Shown piece by piece: positions 15,604 through 24,157 of a stretch of 28,651 nt of DNA. The notes under the pieces were generated by a model. The model saw only the letters and a program-made list of their open reading frames with translations. It did no database searches and had not been told where the DNA came from. The first letter of the stretch is position 1, and the number at the start of each line of letters is the position of its first letter. A program made the position numbers and the translations under genes. The stretch covers positions 1 through 28,651 of IMG/VR virus record IMGVR_UViG_3300032287_002889, one strand, 5' to 3'. Origin of the DNA: a virus.

Positions 15604-16026
15604 TTAAAAAATTAATTTGGCAGCGATTGGTTTCATGTCCGATCCCAATTTGACTTCCAAGGTCTGAGGGAAAACTTGCCCATATTGTCCAACGGAAAAT
15701 TCAGTATCGACCTCTGGTAGAATAGAAAGATCAATATCAACCGGAGTTTCGGAATAATCGTGTCCAACAACTTCAATTGTAAAGGGACTTGCAGAAACAA
15801 AGCTTGCATTGATTTCCTTGATTCCATAGGAGCGATAATCAGGCTCGATTCGGTATCTGACCATGACGGACTTGGGTTTATTTACATCAAATATATCTTC
15901 TGTATTGAATTGAAGATCAATATCCAATTCAATCTCGGATTGAAATATATCATCAACTTGTTCTTTGATTATTCCCTTGGATTTCAAATATATGTTTTCC
16001 AATAAAACTTGGTCTTTGTTTCGCAT
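15604..16026 (-). CDS. Tagged protein of unknown function (MRNKDQVLLEN family N-terminus)
   Basis: This 140-residue protein starts MRNKDQVLLENIYLKSKGII, closely matching the N-termini of the proteins starting at 23516, 27371 and 28284, although their bodies are unrelated. After the tag the sequence is beta-rich (residues 30-140), for example SVMVRYRIEPDYRSYGIKEI and VFPQTLEVKLGSDMKPIAAK. There are no catalytic motifs or membrane segments. It carries a CTAAATAA late-type motif four bases upstream. I infer a small packaged head protein with a cleavable N-terminal tag ending near the Glu at position 10. Confidence 0.65.
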   Translation of the reverse strand: MRNKDQVLLENIYLKSKGIIKEQVDDIFQSEIELDIDLQFNTEDIFDVNKPKSVMVRYRIEPDYRSYGIKEINASFVSASPFTIEVVGHDYSETPVDIDLSILPEVDTEFSVGQYGQVFPQTLEVKLGSDMKPIAAKLIF

Positions 16027-16030
16027 GATA

Positions 16031-16038
16031 TTATTTAG
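16031..16038 (-). promoter_or_regulatory. Late-promoter-like motif CTAAATAA (minus strand)
   Basis: On the minus strand CTAAATAA lies four bases before the ATG at 16026 and contains the TAA stop codon of the upstream 844-residue gene. Confidence 0.5.
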
Positions 16039-18569
16039 AGTCTAAAAACTTTCTTTCTTAGTAATCCTATTGTCTTCATTGCATCGTGGTTCACAGATAC
16101 GCTTCCATATCTTTTGAATTCCAATTCCTTTAATCCCATGTCAACAATTTCCTCTGGACTATATCTTTCCCTATACCTAATAAGAACCGCTTCATTATAA
16201 CCAAAACTATTATAATTCATGGACTTTTGTTTTTTATTTAAAACAAAAATTATTTCATCATTGTGAGTTCTGATATAAAATGTTATAATGTAATCTTTGT
16301 CTGCGTCTTGGTACTTTTGTCTTATTTCCCAATCTCCTCTTTCATCTTTTTTTAATTTGATATTGAATCTCTTGGAGATACCTTCCAAGACTGGAGGAGC
16401 TTCCTTTTTTCCTTTAGGAAGCATATTCATGTCAGATATGGTTTTTTTCAATGCGTCTATAAGTTTTTCATGCACGTCATTTAAATAAACTTCAATTTCT
16501 TTTCTATTATCATAATCCGTTTCCGACTCTATCTTAATTCTTATTTTTTCATAGGATGGAGGGTAAACATATAATGTATAACTATTATCTTCTGGACGCA
16601 ATTTCAATAATTTAGAACCCCAGTGATCCTTGCTTTTCTCTGGTCTTAGTTCTGGAAAATTTTTAATGAAAAAAGAATATATTTTATTGTTGGGATCATC
16701 CTGTGTCCCTTGTTCCAGTATTTCCATTGCGGATGATTCCAGATATATAATTTGATTCGGTTCGTTGGAATGGATTATACCATCCCCTTCATCATATAAT
16801 ACATTGTATCCTGTCTTCTTAAACAAATTATTCCAAGATACATTCTTTGAATGCTCTCCATATATTTGTTTTCTCATCACTTCCAATGTTCCCCAAAACC
16901 TATGACCAACATCCATTTTTCCACTTCTATGATATACGTTTTGATTGCGATATGCGTTCTCACCTATTCCCATCTTCCTTAGTATATCAATAGCATCTTG
17001 CTCGCTCATTGTCGATAGGTTTAATATATTCGCTCTTGATGATGGTTTAACTATATAATAATCAACAAATTCTCTGAAACTCGGATTATTTTCCAAATTT
17101 CCACCCAATACATAATCCTTTGGAAATGCGTATATTCCAATTGGATCGTTATGAAATGGTTTTACGGTGATTCCAATATGGGGAGCTTTTTTATTATTAA
17201 CTCTATCATATGGAACACCTTTTGAAAAATGAACACCCACCATTGGATCATCGTATTTCTCCAATGCATCATAAACTTTTGGCATCATTTCCCTCGTCCA
17301 TTCGTTGAGGAGATTTATTTTTTCCTTTAACATCAAATACTTTTTGAATGTAACGTCTTCGTTTACTTTTATTTGTTGTTCTTCTGGATGAATTATTTCA
17401 CAATCTTTTGGAATATAATTTAACCTTTTCAGAAATTTTTTTGGGATAATTATTCTCTTCGCATCATGAACTGCAACTGTTCCATAACAATCTTTAAGAC
17501 TTCTTAAATCAATTGTTGTAGCGGAAGGACAAAAAACATGTCCTCCCAAAGTTTCTAGATTTTTTAAATCGAGAGACACTGCACTATGACAATCTATACC
17601 ATTTTTTAAAAATTTTAAATTACTTAAATTTATTTTTTTAGCAGCGGAAACAGAAATATTCCCGTTACATTCTTTAAGTTTATTTAAATCTACCGTTTCC
17701 GTTCCAGTAAGAATCATATTGTAACTACTTGATTCAAGATTACCTAAATCTATTTTTGTTGCACTACCAGCATTTATACCCCCACATGTTTTAAGTTTTT
17801 TTAAAATAACTTTTGGTGCATGGCTTAAATCTATAAAACCTGAACACGATTCAAGATTTTTTAAAAAATAAGTTTCACCAGTATAGAATGGTAAACTTAT
17901 GCTTTCATCCAAATGTTTTTCGAATTTTAGTTTTTCTATTAATTTTTTTCTTGTTTTTCTTATATTATCTATTTTTTCATCATCTATATCATATCCAGAA
18001 TCTTCTTTTCTTTTAATTGATGATATATCTGGATTTAATCTTTTCCAAGAGTTTCCATTATCTTCAGTATAAGAAAAAGGTATAAAGTTTCTTCTGTTCC
18101 ATATTACAGCCACCTTGCCATCTCTTTCTCCAGTAAAAATTATTCCATTGTATCCTTTAAGTTTACATTCTCTCCATATTTGTCTCGCTATTATGGATGT
18201 ATATGGATTTTCGCTTTCAATCTGGCTTTTAACCGCTTTACTATGCGTTCCTATTTTTCTCAAATGAATTTCAAAATCTCCTCTTGGATTTGCTAAACGA
18301 TATATGTCTTCATCCAATATCGCAAAACCATTTAAATCAACCTTTCCTTTTAAAATGAAATCACCATATTTTTCCATGTTAGGTTTTAATTGTTCATCCA
18401 AATCATAACAACAATACAAACCCCTACCATACATGGCAGATTGGTTGGAAGATGGTTTGATGCCATACTTTACAATATCGGAATCCTCTGGATTTTTTTT
18501 CGTCCTGTGATAAACCCAACCAGTATTACCCACTATCTTCTCGACTAAAAATTTTCTAAAAGTGATCAT
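16035..18569 (-). CDS. Large modular protein: tag, ADP-ribosyltransferase-like domain, 20-residue LRR-like solenoid, internal tag, second ART-like domain
   Basis: This is an 844-residue protein. Residues 1-12 (MITFRKFLVEKI) form the tag. Residues 15-170 look like a PARP/PolyVal-type ADP-ribosyltransferase: YHRT with His21, GIKPSS, MYGRGLY with Tyr47/Tyr52, and VAVIWNRRNFIPF; a catalytic Glu is not certain. Residues about 235-375 contain six or seven repeats with an exact 20-residue period (DL/NL at 275, 295, 315, 335, 355), a leucine-rich-repeat-like solenoid. Residues 407-417 (TFKKYLMLKEK) are an internal copy of the tag. Residues 444-612 resemble a second ART-like module: VGVHFSKGVPYDR, NDPIGIYAFPKDYVL and GDGIIHSNEPNQIIYLES. 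The last 220 residues are unrecognised. Its ATG overlaps the stop of the upstream paralogue by four bases. Injected host-modifying function is inferred by analogy with T4 Alt. Confidence 0.65.
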   Translation of the reverse strand: MITFRKFLVEKIVGNTGWVYHRTKKNPEDSDIVKYGIKPSSNQSAMYGRGLYCCYDLDEQLKPNMEKYGDFILKGKVDLNGFAILDEDIYRLANPRGDFEIHLRKIGTHSKAVKSQIESENPYTSIIARQIWRECKLKGYNGIIFTGERDGKVAVIWNRRNFIPFSYTEDNGNSWKRLNPDISSIKRKEDSGYDIDDEKIDNIRKTRKKLIEKLKFEKHLDESISLPFYTGETYFLKNLESCSGFIDLSHAPKVILKKLKTCGGINAGSATKIDLGNLESSSYNMILTGTETVDLNKLKECNGNISVSAAKKINLSNLKFLKNGIDCHSAVSLDLKNLETLGGHVFCPSATTIDLRSLKDCYGTVAVHDAKRIIIPKKFLKRLNYIPKDCEIIHPEEQQIKVNEDVTFKKYLMLKEKINLLNEWTREMMPKVYDALEKYDDPMVGVHFSKGVPYDRVNNKKAPHIGITVKPFHNDPIGIYAFPKDYVLGGNLENNPSFREFVDYYIVKPSSRANILNLSTMSEQDAIDILRKMGIGENAYRNQNVYHRSGKMDVGHRFWGTLEVMRKQIYGEHSKNVSWNNLFKKTGYNVLYDEGDGIIHSNEPNQIIYLESSAMEILEQGTQDDPNNKIYSFFIKNFPELRPEKSKDHWGSKLLKLRPEDNSYTLYVYPPSYEKIRIKIESETDYDNRKEIEVYLNDVHEKLIDALKKTISDMNMLPKGKKEAPPVLEGISKRFNIKLKKDERGDWEIRQKYQDADKDYIITFYIRTHNDEIIFVLNKKQKSMNYNSFGYNEAVLIRYRERYSPEEIVDMGLKELEFKRYGSVSVNHDAMKTIGLLRKKVFRL

Positions 18570-20233
18570 CCTAGTATCTTCTCCTTTACTTTATCCCCAA
18601 ACATTTCTCTCAATTTGGCATAATACTCTGGAGTTCCAACAAGATATTTAACGACAACTCCAACGTCTGGATATTGTAGCTTTATACCACCGTCTTTTTG
18701 ATATTCAAGTATCTCCGCTCCACCCAATACTTCTGGTGGTATACTTCTCTTTAATACTTGTCTCTCAAGGAAGTTTGGTTCTCTCATTCCTCTTCTTACA
18801 GCAATATCTTTTATATCTTTACTTACCATACCCCAAAGAGGCATTTTCATCGATATAAGATCATTTATTCCCTTGAGTTTTGATCTATTGTCTCCTGCCA
18901 TTCCAACAAGTTTTACAAGACCAGATCTTTGTCTTCTTATTGCAACATATCCCTTCTCATCACCATAGAACTCCCAATTCCTCGCCCTCCCCATAAACTT
19001 GTCATAACTCCAACTATTTCCTGTTGACTTATCATATTCGTTCTTGAATATTTCATATGCGGAGTCAAGAGGAATCTGAACAAGACTTTCTTTCAACATC
19101 AAATACTTTTTGAATGATGTATTCTCATTCACTTTTATTTGAGGCGTATCTTCTGGATGAATTATTTCACAATCAGAAGGAACATCAATCAAATTATTTA
19201 TAAGATGTTTTGGGATGATTATTTTTTTTGCACTAGGAGCAACAATCTCCCCCGTGTTAAAATTTGGTAAGTTAACTTCTGTCGCATTATCGAGATAAAT
19301 TGAACTACAATATTTTAAATTTGGTAAGTTAATTTTGTCTATGATCGTAGCATAAATATTCGAACATATCTGTAAATTTGGTAGGTTTATTTCTGTTGCA
19401 TTACCAACCTCAATAAGCCCACATTTCTGTAAATTGGGTAGGTTAATTTTTTGCACATAAGAGGCTATAATATTCCGACATTTCTGTAAATTTGGTAGGT
19501 TTATTTCTGTTTCATTATACATAATAATATTCCCAATTTTTTTTAATTTTTTCAAAAAAACAATTCCTTTATAATCAGGTGGAACAATCAATTTTTCAAG
19601 TTCTTCCTTATCTGAAATTTCTTTTAATAATTTACTAAAATTAATTTTTTCATCATCTTTATCATATTCTGGATCATGTGGTCTTTTAATAGATGCGATA
19701 TCTGGTGTCAATTTTGCCCAATTTTTTCCCTCGTCTTCCGTGTATTGGAAAGGTATGAAGTTTCTCCTGTTCCATATGACAGCAACCTTTCCATCACTTC
19801 TTCCTGTAAACACTATTCCATTATATCCTTTTTGTTTACATTTCTTCCATATGTTTTTAGCTATTTCTGAGGTATATGGGCTTTCATCTTTTACACTTTC
19901 CATGTTGGTTCCAATTTGCTCCAAATGCTTTTGAAAGTTTCCCTTCGGGTTTGCCAACCAATATACATCAGAATCAAGTATCGCAAAACCATTTAAGTCT
20001 ATCTTACCCTTTAAAATATATGAACCATATCTTGTCATGTTTGGTTTCATTTGTTGATCCAAGTCGTAACAAGTATATAAACCCCTACCATACATGGCGG
20101 ATTCGTTGGAAGATGCTTTGATACCATATTTCACTATGTCATATTTGCTTGGGTTATCCGGTGTCCTGTGATAAACCCAACCAGTATTACCAAATACCCT
20201 TTCCAATAAAACGTGATCTTTGAATTGCAACAT
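18566..20233 (-). CDS. Modular paralogue: tag, ADP-ribosyltransferase-like domain, 19-residue LRR-like solenoid, internal tag, unknown C-terminal domain
   Basis: This 555-residue protein is paralogous to the downstream gene over its first ~370 residues: MLQFKDHVLLERVFGNTGWV, YHRT with His22, YGRGLY (48-53), VIWNRRNFIPF. Its solenoid (residues 240-325) has EINLPNLQKC-type repeats of exactly 19 residues (INL at 244, 263, 282, 301, 320), one shorter than the partner. Both proteins then share IPK...VPSDCEIIHPED and an internal tag (SFKKYLMLKE, 373-382). The C-terminal 170 residues differ from the paralogue: EFYGDEKGYVAIRRQRSGLV and LVGMAGDNRSKLKGINDLI suggest a divergent acetyltransferase-like fold, uncertain. 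The two genes form a minus-strand operon with a four-base overlap (18566-18569), driven by CTAAATAA at 20241-20248. Confidence 0.65.
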   Translation of the reverse strand: MLQFKDHVLLERVFGNTGWVYHRTPDNPSKYDIVKYGIKASSNESAMYGRGLYTCYDLDQQMKPNMTRYGSYILKGKIDLNGFAILDSDVYWLANPKGNFQKHLEQIGTNMESVKDESPYTSEIAKNIWKKCKQKGYNGIVFTGRSDGKVAVIWNRRNFIPFQYTEDEGKNWAKLTPDIASIKRPHDPEYDKDDEKINFSKLLKEISDKEELEKLIVPPDYKGIVFLKKLKKIGNIIMYNETEINLPNLQKCRNIIASYVQKINLPNLQKCGLIEVGNATEINLPNLQICSNIYATIIDKINLPNLKYCSSIYLDNATEVNLPNFNTGEIVAPSAKKIIIPKHLINNLIDVPSDCEIIHPEDTPQIKVNENTSFKKYLMLKESLVQIPLDSAYEIFKNEYDKSTGNSWSYDKFMGRARNWEFYGDEKGYVAIRRQRSGLVKLVGMAGDNRSKLKGINDLISMKMPLWGMVSKDIKDIAVRRGMREPNFLERQVLKRSIPPEVLGGAEILEYQKDGGIKLQYPDVGVVVKYLVGTPEYYAKLREMFGDKVKEKILG

Positions 20234-20240
20234 TATTGAA

Positions 20241-20248
20241 TTATTTAG
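20241..20248 (-). promoter_or_regulatory. Late-promoter-like motif CTAAATAA (minus strand)
   Basis: On the minus strand CTAAATAA lies seven bases before the ATG at 20233 and would drive the two-gene ART/LRR operon. Confidence 0.5.
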
Positions 20249-20297
20249 AAAAAACGCGATGTAGCTTCAAGGAATTTCCACCCGAAGTTTTTTTCTT

Positions 20298-20325
20298 TTG
20301 ACAAACAATTAAAAACATATACAAT
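20298..20325 (+). promoter_or_regulatory. Sigma70-like promoter TTGACA-N16-TACAAT
   Basis: TTGACA at 20298-20303 and TACAAT at 20320-20325 are separated by 16 bases, an excellent match to the bacterial housekeeping consensus. The ATG at 20333 is only seven bases after the -10 box, so the transcript would be leaderless. It differs in type from the TAAATAA motifs of the neighbouring genes, which suggests early transcription by host polymerase. Confidence 0.6.
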
Positions 20326-20332
20326 ACTACAA

Positions 20333-20824
20333 ATGGTGGAAATAGAAATCAAAAAAGAATGGATTGAGAATTCAAAGAAAAAGGCAAAGGAGATGGGAAG
20401 GCTCAGACATTCCATACTAAAGGGTCAGGGAAACATTACAGGATTCTTGGGCGAGTATATGGTATCAGACTTTCTAAAAGCAAAAATAGAAAACACCTAT
20501 GACTATGATCTCATTAAAAGTGGATTGAAAATAGATGTGAAGAGCAAGAAATGCACAAGCATACCAAGACCGGAATATGATTGTTCTGTTCCTGCATACA
20601 ATACAAGACAAAAGTGTGACTACTATGTATTCACTAGAATCATGGATGACTTCCATACAGGATGGATATGTGGGATTATATCCAAGGAGAATTTTTTCAA
20701 GAATGCAAGGCTATACAAAAAGGGAGAAGTTGACAAGAGCAACTGGATGGAATTCAAAGAGGATTCCTATAATATGAAGATCAAGGACTTGTTGGACTTG
20801 GGGAAGTTGGTGAAGGTATCCTAA
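20333..20824 (+). CDS. PD-(D/E)xK nuclease-like protein
   Basis: This is a 163-residue protein. ITGFLGEYMVSDFLKA (Glu41) followed by LIKSGLKIDVKSKK (Asp68-x-Lys70) is the arrangement of a PD-(D/E)xK-fold endonuclease: helix Glu, then strand Asp and the D-x-K motif. A later segment CDYYVFTRI and GWICGIISKENFF fits the final core strands. It probably cuts or processes DNA, phage or host, during replication or host takeover; the specific substrate is unknown. Unlike its neighbours it has no packaging-type tag, lies on the opposite strand and has a sigma70-like promoter. Its stop codon overlaps that of the convergent 190-residue gene. Confidence 0.65.
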   Translation: MVEIEIKKEWIENSKKKAKEMGRLRHSILKGQGNITGFLGEYMVSDFLKAKIENTYDYDLIKSGLKIDVKSKKCTSIPRPEYDCSVPAYNTRQKCDYYVFTRIMDDFHTGWICGIISKENFFKNARLYKKGEVDKSNWMEFKEDSYNMKIKDLLDLGKLVKVS

Positions 20825-21393
20825 GATCCTTGCTCAAGATCCTGAATCATTTCCTTCATAAGATCATCATCACCATAACCAATGTTAAAGGGAGTCTCAT
20901 TCATCAGACCTTCATTGCCAACCTTCTGGTATGCCCAGACATATTTTAGATTACCTTTTGTTTTCTTGGAACCACCATCTTCATCTTCCGATTCATCATC
21001 ATCCCTTTCACCGTAAGGATCATAGTCTGGGTCTTCGTATCTATTAAGACCATAGGGAACACCATTCACATTTGCAACATATTCATAATCATTGTGCAAT
21101 TCTGAAGTATTGTCACTTGTAACTTTCTTGAACTTCAAGGCATTGGGAGGAATTTTTGATATCAGATTTTTTGCATCCCAATAACAAACCCCTCTGTAAT
21201 TATTGAGTCTATTATTTTCTGCATCATAAGAAACGGAATCCATAGCCTCGTAATATTCATCGCTTCCCTTTTTTATACCAACAAGAACAGAATCAAGATA
21301 GTTTGCAAATTCAACAGGACTCATTGCGGATATCTCTTCACTTGTTTTTACCGCATTCTCTTTTAATAGAATATATTTTTTAAAGGAAATCAT
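20821..21393 (-). CDS. Tagged acidic protein of unknown function
   Basis: This 190-residue protein has the N-terminal tag MISFKKYILLKENAV, nearly identical to the internal tags of the two ART/LRR proteins (FKKYLMLKE). The body starts with EEISAMSPVEFANYLDSVLV, contains VCYWDAKNLISKIPPNALKF, and has a highly acidic stretch (EDPDYDPYGERDDDESEDED) at about residues 120-140. No family is recognised. Its ATG overlaps the stop codon of the 708-residue gene by four bases (21390-21393), so both are made from one late transcript. Confidence 0.65.
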   Translation of the reverse strand: MISFKKYILLKENAVKTSEEISAMSPVEFANYLDSVLVGIKKGSDEYYEAMDSVSYDAENNRLNNYRGVCYWDAKNLISKIPPNALKFKKVTSDNTSELHNDYEYVANVNGVPYGLNRYEDPDYDPYGERDDDESEDEDGGSKKTKGNLKYVWAYQKVGNEGLMNETPFNIGYGDDDLMKEMIQDLEQGS

Positions 21394-23516
21394 AAAAAGT
21401 ATTTCGAATAAACCCTTTTCAAGTTTTCAGTAGATGTATTCTTCACATTGAATATCTCATACATGACAATGTATCTTGCCGCATTGAAAAGATCCTCAAC
21501 TGAATTGTCCAAGAATATCAAAAGATCATAAAGTTCTTTTGTTAATACAGATTCGTCATAATAAATGTTTAGAGTGAAATTTGCATAGGATGTCCCCTCT
21601 TTCAATGATGAGAGGTTGTTGTCTGTTTGCAAGGAAAGAGACACCTCACACCTTATACCATATTCTTCCAATGTCTTTCTCCCTTGAACAGATTCCAAGA
21701 ATCCCTTGAAAGTCATTTGGTTTGGATTTTCTTTTGGCGTCACTCTATATACCGTATTTAAATAATTAGACAAGAATCTGGGATACTTTTGGTTTAAATA
21801 TTGATTAGTTTTTATTGGATTGTATTCAAGTATCCCACCAGTCGGCGTTGGGACCGGACCCAATGTATCGGTAGTATATAGATTGGAATCACTGAAATCC
21901 ATATCGAAATTTTTAAGATTGGATTCCAGATCCTCATCCTCGATTATATTTGATGTTTCGATGTTTTTAATGAACCCGTTTTTCATCAATGCTTTTTTGA
22001 ACGCCTTGACTATCCCATCATACTCTCCATCATACCTATCAATCTCTTCCAAGAAATTTCTATAGTCATCGGTATTGAAAGATGAAGAAGAACAATCATC
22101 TCCAAAACAACAATTTAAATATATATCCTTATCATTTCTTCCGATATATATTCCGCTCCACATTGTATCTGCGAAATCTGTTGGATCGAAATCTTTAAAA
22201 TCTCTTATGAATTTTGATAATCTTCTAGCCAAATTTTCCTTGTCTTTAAAACTATAAGGGAGTTCCTTGTCCCATCTATTTTCGCTAGAAGGATTGTATC
22301 TTCCTAATTGTTTAAATTCATAGTATTCATTTAAATCATCTCCCATAAGGAAAAAATCATCAGATAATTCCCCCAATTCATCAGTTGATATTGATAATGA
22401 TCCCCATGCACTGTAATAAGGATCTTCACCGTCCCCATCGTTATCCATGTCATAGGATGCTGAAAAATTTTCAAAACTATATCTATTTTGGAAATTCCTT
22501 AACTCTTCATCGAACTGATCCCATCTGCTTTGAGATTCATCTTGAGAATCGTGTTCCAAAGATCCGTAAAAAGTATCAGTATCAAACATTTGATTGAAAA
22601 CGTGTGAATCACTGGAATCCGAATAACTCCCACCTGTTCTAACCCAACCCTTTCTTTTAAATTCAGATGAAACTTTATCCAAATCGTTTTCCCCGAATTG
22701 CTTTTCTTTGAAAAAGCTTTTAACGGTATCATAAAAACCAGATATTCTATCTCCATATATTCTTGTTTCTGGAACTCCTATGCTTATATTTGGATCTTCC
22801 TCATACCTATATCTTCTAATTCTCAATCTAGATATAGGATCAATACCCTCAATTCCCCTATCTTTATCTCTAAAAATTTCATCATATTGAAATGCCTCTT
22901 CGGATATTTTTCCCAAGTCCTCTGTCTTAACAAGATATGCTATTGGACCACCTGTCTTTGCCTCTTGAATGGCACAATGGAAATATTGACCACCCTGAGA
23001 GTGGCATGATTTTATAGACCCGACATCGGACATTCTCAAGACATCTATGGGGCTTCTTGAGACGACAACAGTATATTTTCCCATGCTTTGCATTTCAGGA
23101 ATATTGGAAGAATAATTCGCAAACCAATCCAGCATTTTTTTCTTTTCTTCTTCTGGAATATTGAGTGAGGATATCGCTCTCCCAAGATTTATTTTTTGGT
23201 ATTTCACCCCACCACCGTATTTTGGATCGACTTCTATTTTTTTAACAACTTCTTTTTTATCAGGATCAAAGTGGCTGAAATTTTTAATTTGTGATATTTG
23301 ATTGATTATTTGTGAATATTCGCCAGTCCCTTTAAGGGGAACCTTGATTCTCAACTTATCTCCAAATATGTTATTGAAAGGAAGCTCTTTATCAGAAACA
23401 GCGTCTTTTATTTCATCCACAAATCTTTGGGAAATTTCATTGATAACGGATCTTCCAAAAGAAGAAACATTATTAAGATAAAGACTTTCTAAAATGAATG
23501 AATCATTGTCACGCAT
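21390..23516 (-). CDS. Large tagged protein with a conserved phage SCHS/CA domain
   Basis: This 708-residue protein starts with MRDNDSFILESLYLNNV, the second type of tag. Residues 150-200 contain VVVSRSPIDVLRMSDVG, then S-C-H-S (170-173), GGQYFHCAIQEAKTGGPIAY and LVKTEDLG. As I recall, this block is conserved in several large T4-like phages without known function; its Cys/His content hints at an active site or a metal site. The middle (about 280-480) is rich in Asp, Ser and Tyr. MTFKGFLES at about 601-609 resembles the other tag type and may mark a domain boundary. It is first of a two-gene minus operon, with TTAAATAA upstream. A packaged enzyme or head protein is inferred. Confidence 0.65.
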   Translation of the reverse strand: MRDNDSFILESLYLNNVSSFGRSVINEISQRFVDEIKDAVSDKELPFNNIFGDKLRIKVPLKGTGEYSQIINQISQIKNFSHFDPDKKEVVKKIEVDPKYGGGVKYQKINLGRAISSLNIPEEEKKKMLDWFANYSSNIPEMQSMGKYTVVVSRSPIDVLRMSDVGSIKSCHSQGGQYFHCAIQEAKTGGPIAYLVKTEDLGKISEEAFQYDEIFRDKDRGIEGIDPISRLRIRRYRYEEDPNISIGVPETRIYGDRISGFYDTVKSFFKEKQFGENDLDKVSSEFKRKGWVRTGGSYSDSSDSHVFNQMFDTDTFYGSLEHDSQDESQSRWDQFDEELRNFQNRYSFENFSASYDMDNDGDGEDPYYSAWGSLSISTDELGELSDDFFLMGDDLNEYYEFKQLGRYNPSSENRWDKELPYSFKDKENLARRLSKFIRDFKDFDPTDFADTMWSGIYIGRNDKDIYLNCCFGDDCSSSSFNTDDYRNFLEEIDRYDGEYDGIVKAFKKALMKNGFIKNIETSNIIEDEDLESNLKNFDMDFSDSNLYTTDTLGPVPTPTGGILEYNPIKTNQYLNQKYPRFLSNYLNTVYRVTPKENPNQMTFKGFLESVQGRKTLEEYGIRCEVSLSLQTDNNLSSLKEGTSYANFTLNIYYDESVLTKELYDLLIFLDNSVEDLFNAARYIVMYEIFNVKNTSTENLKRVYSKYFL

Positions 23517-23520
23517 AAAA

Positions 23521-23528
23521 TTATTTAA
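23521..23528 (-). promoter_or_regulatory. Late-promoter-like motif TTAAATAA (minus strand)
   Basis: On the minus strand TTAAATAA lies four bases before the ATG at 23516 and directly follows the stop codon of the upstream 207-residue gene. Confidence 0.5.
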
Positions 23529-24152
23529 TCAGGACTTGAGTCTGTCACGGACGAAGTTGAAAATCTCCATCTTGTCGGAATCTATCTCGGAGTTTATTAT
23601 CTCCCTGCCATCTACCCTGAGACCAACAAGCTTGTCGATGCCATATGTTCTCCACTTCAATGGTGCAGAACCGGAACTTGGTATGAGGTAATTCTTTGCC
23701 TCATCCTTTTCTATGTAATGGATTTCCCCGCTTTTCTCACGGACGACAAATAGACTTGTGGATTGGTTGATCTGTGTCTGGTCGAACATGAGAAGAGGAA
23801 GACCCCTCTTGGATATGCCAATACTTCTGGAAATTCTTTCTGCGACCACACTGCTGGACTGTGCCTCGAAGTCACCCTCTCCACCCTGCTTTACTATTTC
23901 CCTGTTCATCTTTTTCTCGTAATCAGTAAGTTCGGCAACTGTTTGTGTGATTTTATAAAGAGAGGCAAAGGGGAATCCTGTCTTCCTATACTTGGGTATT
24001 GTGACAGAAGTGAAACTTATGGGAATGATTCTATCCCCACCCCTTGTTTCCGTCTCCACAATGAAGTCCATGATATCCTGTATTGTCATTTCCTGTCCAC
24101 CCGATCCAAGACCGAATGCCATCTCTTGCAAGTATTTTTTGAATGTTCGCAT
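23529..24152 (-). CDS. Tagged protein of unknown function with T4-CTS-like N-terminus
   Basis: This 207-residue protein starts MRTFKKYLQEMAFGLGSGGQ, the copy most similar to the T4 internal-protein leader (MKTYQEFIAEA): a basic second residue, Thr3, an aromatic fourth, then hydrophobic residues and Glu10. The body contains IPISFTSVTIPKYRKTGFPF, an E/Q-rich helix, GISKRGLPLLMFDQTQINQS and WRTYGIDKLVGLRVDGREII. No known family is recognised. DNA in this gene looks slightly richer in GC than its neighbours. It is transcribed divergently from the 501-residue gene from an overlapping palindromic promoter. Confidence 0.65.
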   Translation of the reverse strand: MRTFKKYLQEMAFGLGSGGQEMTIQDIMDFIVETETRGGDRIIPISFTSVTIPKYRKTGFPFASLYKITQTVAELTDYEKKMNREIVKQGGEGDFEAQSSSVVAERISRSIGISKRGLPLLMFDQTQINQSTSLFVVREKSGEIHYIEKDEAKNYLIPSSGSAPLKWRTYGIDKLVGLRVDGREIINSEIDSDKMEIFNFVRDRLKS

Positions 24153-24157
24153 ATGTT

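Noticed and set aside
15419-16005. Plus-strand ORFs under the two small minus-strand genes
   Set aside because: The minus-strand frames have family similarity (DUF5661-like) or the shared tag; the plus-strand ones have neither.
20250-20297. Intrinsic terminator at GCTTC...GAAG followed by a T run
   Set aside because: The stem is only four or five base pairs around a 14-15-base loop and lies between divergent genes where no transcript is expected to end.
22499-23009. ORFs on both strands inside the 708-residue gene
   Set aside because: Shadows of a long coding frame that has a conserved domain and a tag; no independent start signals or motifs.
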